From assembly GCA_026387485.1 (NCBI GenBank), contig JAPLLQ010000035.1, positions 1 to 13,835 of the forward strand: DNA of 13,835 nt, given 5' to 3'. The position numbers and the translations under genes were made by a program. Of this stretch, positions 13,370-13,835 are shown piece after piece. Each line of letters opens with the position of its first letter. Within the stretch, counting starts at the first letter, position 1. The DNA is from Candidatus Omnitrophota bacterium (GTDB lineage: Bacteria > Omnitrophota > Gorgyraeia > Gygaellales > Profunditerraquicolaceae). The notes under the pieces were generated by a model, which was given only the letters and a program-made list of their open reading frames with translations, was not told the DNA's origin and made no database searches.

Positions 13370-13835
13370 TTACGATTAAATTAAGGACCGAGAGGGATGC
13401 CTGGTCACTTGAAGATACGGCATTTGAGCTGGAGGAGTTAGTTTCTGCATGTCAAGCTCAGGTAGTGGATAATATTACTTCAGCCTGCGATAAACCCACC
13501 TCAAATTTTTTAATCGGTAAGGGTAAAGTAGAAGAGTTGGCCTTACTTACCCAGGAATTGGAAGTTGATACGGTTGTTTTTAGCCATGATCTCTCCGGTA
13601 CACAACAAAGAAATCTTGAGGAGGTCATTGGTAAAAAAACCATTGACCGGACTCAGTTAATTTTAGATATATTCAGCCAGCGGGCTAAAAGCCCGGAAGG
13701 AAAGATGCAGGTAGAGTTAGCCCAGCTAGAATACCTTATTCCTCGCCTTGTGGGTAAGGGAATAATTCTTTCGCGTTTAGGAGGCGGGATTGGAACCAGA
13801 GGGCCGGGAGAGCAAAAGCTGGAGATCGACAGGCG
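13351..13835 (+). CDS. hflX: GTPase HflX, N-terminal part (3' truncated by window edge)
   Basis: Ribosome-associated GTPase that splits stalled or hibernating 70S ribosomes, notably after heat stress. Only the N-terminal nucleotide-binding-like domain and the start of the linker are visible, about 161 residues. Signatures are FLIGKGKVEELA, HDLSGTQQRNLEE, DRTQLILDIFSQRAKSPEGK and SRLGGGIGTRGPGEQKLE. The G domain lies beyond the window. The start is at ATG 13351, inside the end of miaA; AGAGG is only 2 nt from it, so initiation may depend on coupling. A miaA-hflX neighbourhood is also known in other bacteria. Confidence 0.96.
   Translation, partial: MEKALLVTIKLRTERDAWSLEDTAFELEELVSACQAQVVDNITSACDKPTSNFLIGKGKVEELALLTQELEVDTVVFSHDLSGTQQRNLEEVIGKKTIDRTQLILDIFSQRAKSPEGKMQVELAQLEYLIPRLVGKGIILSRLGGGIGTRGPGEQKLEIDR

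Overview
This window is a dense block of bacterial chromosome in which every recognisable gene lies on the + strand. It has about 18 intact or partial coding sequences and one gene whose reading frame appears shifted. The gene set points to an anaerobic, fermentative bacterium: acetate kinase, GTP-type PEP carboxykinase, a desulforedoxin-like protein and rubrerythrin. Low-to-moderate G+C, long gene overlaps, the small Cys-rich DUF6485-type protein and palindromic GGGACAG / CCTGCC-GGCAGG repeats resemble uncultured candidate-phylum genomes such as Candidatus Omnitrophota. That assignment is an inference from gene content and texture, not a proven placement.

Region 1 (1-8958) is one long co-directional run: ackA (5' truncated), a DJ-1/PfpI-like protein, panD, def, a Cys-rich DUF6485 protein, lipA, trxB, GTP-pckG, purC, a LPG-synthase-TM/flippase-like membrane protein, a YacP-like NYN nuclease and a metallo-beta-lactamase (MBL) hydrolase. 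Neighbours abut or overlap by 4 to 71 nt, which suggests translational coupling across unrelated functions (acetate/PEP metabolism, beta-alanine for CoA, protein N-terminal maturation, lipoate, thiol redox, purines). The MBL gene has an apparent 1-nt frameshift just before its last metal-binding histidine.

Region 2 (8959-9422) is the only large gene-free gap. It holds at least three inverted-repeat structures, a short minus-strand stretch resembling the HUH motif of IS200/IS605-type transposases, and a good promoter for the next gene.

Region 3 (9423-11087) holds a small MscS-type TM-helix channel protein ending in a strong intrinsic terminator, a 50-aa two-helix membrane protein, and a desulforedoxin-like/rubrerythrin pair for oxidative-stress defence with its own promoter.

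Region 4 (11205-13835) is a tRNA-A37 modification and ribosome-rescue cluster, miaB-miaA-hflX (3' truncated), with overlapping genes. Both mia genes are structurally unusual. MiaB carries two in-frame palindromic inserts and lacks the C-terminal TRAM domain. MiaA contains a 15-residue tandem duplication just before its GGTGLY motif. Because MiaA makes i6A37 and MiaB converts it to ms2i6A37, remodelling of two consecutive pathway enzymes is the most interesting protein-level signal here. I did not find a defence system, CRISPR array or clearly new multi-gene system.
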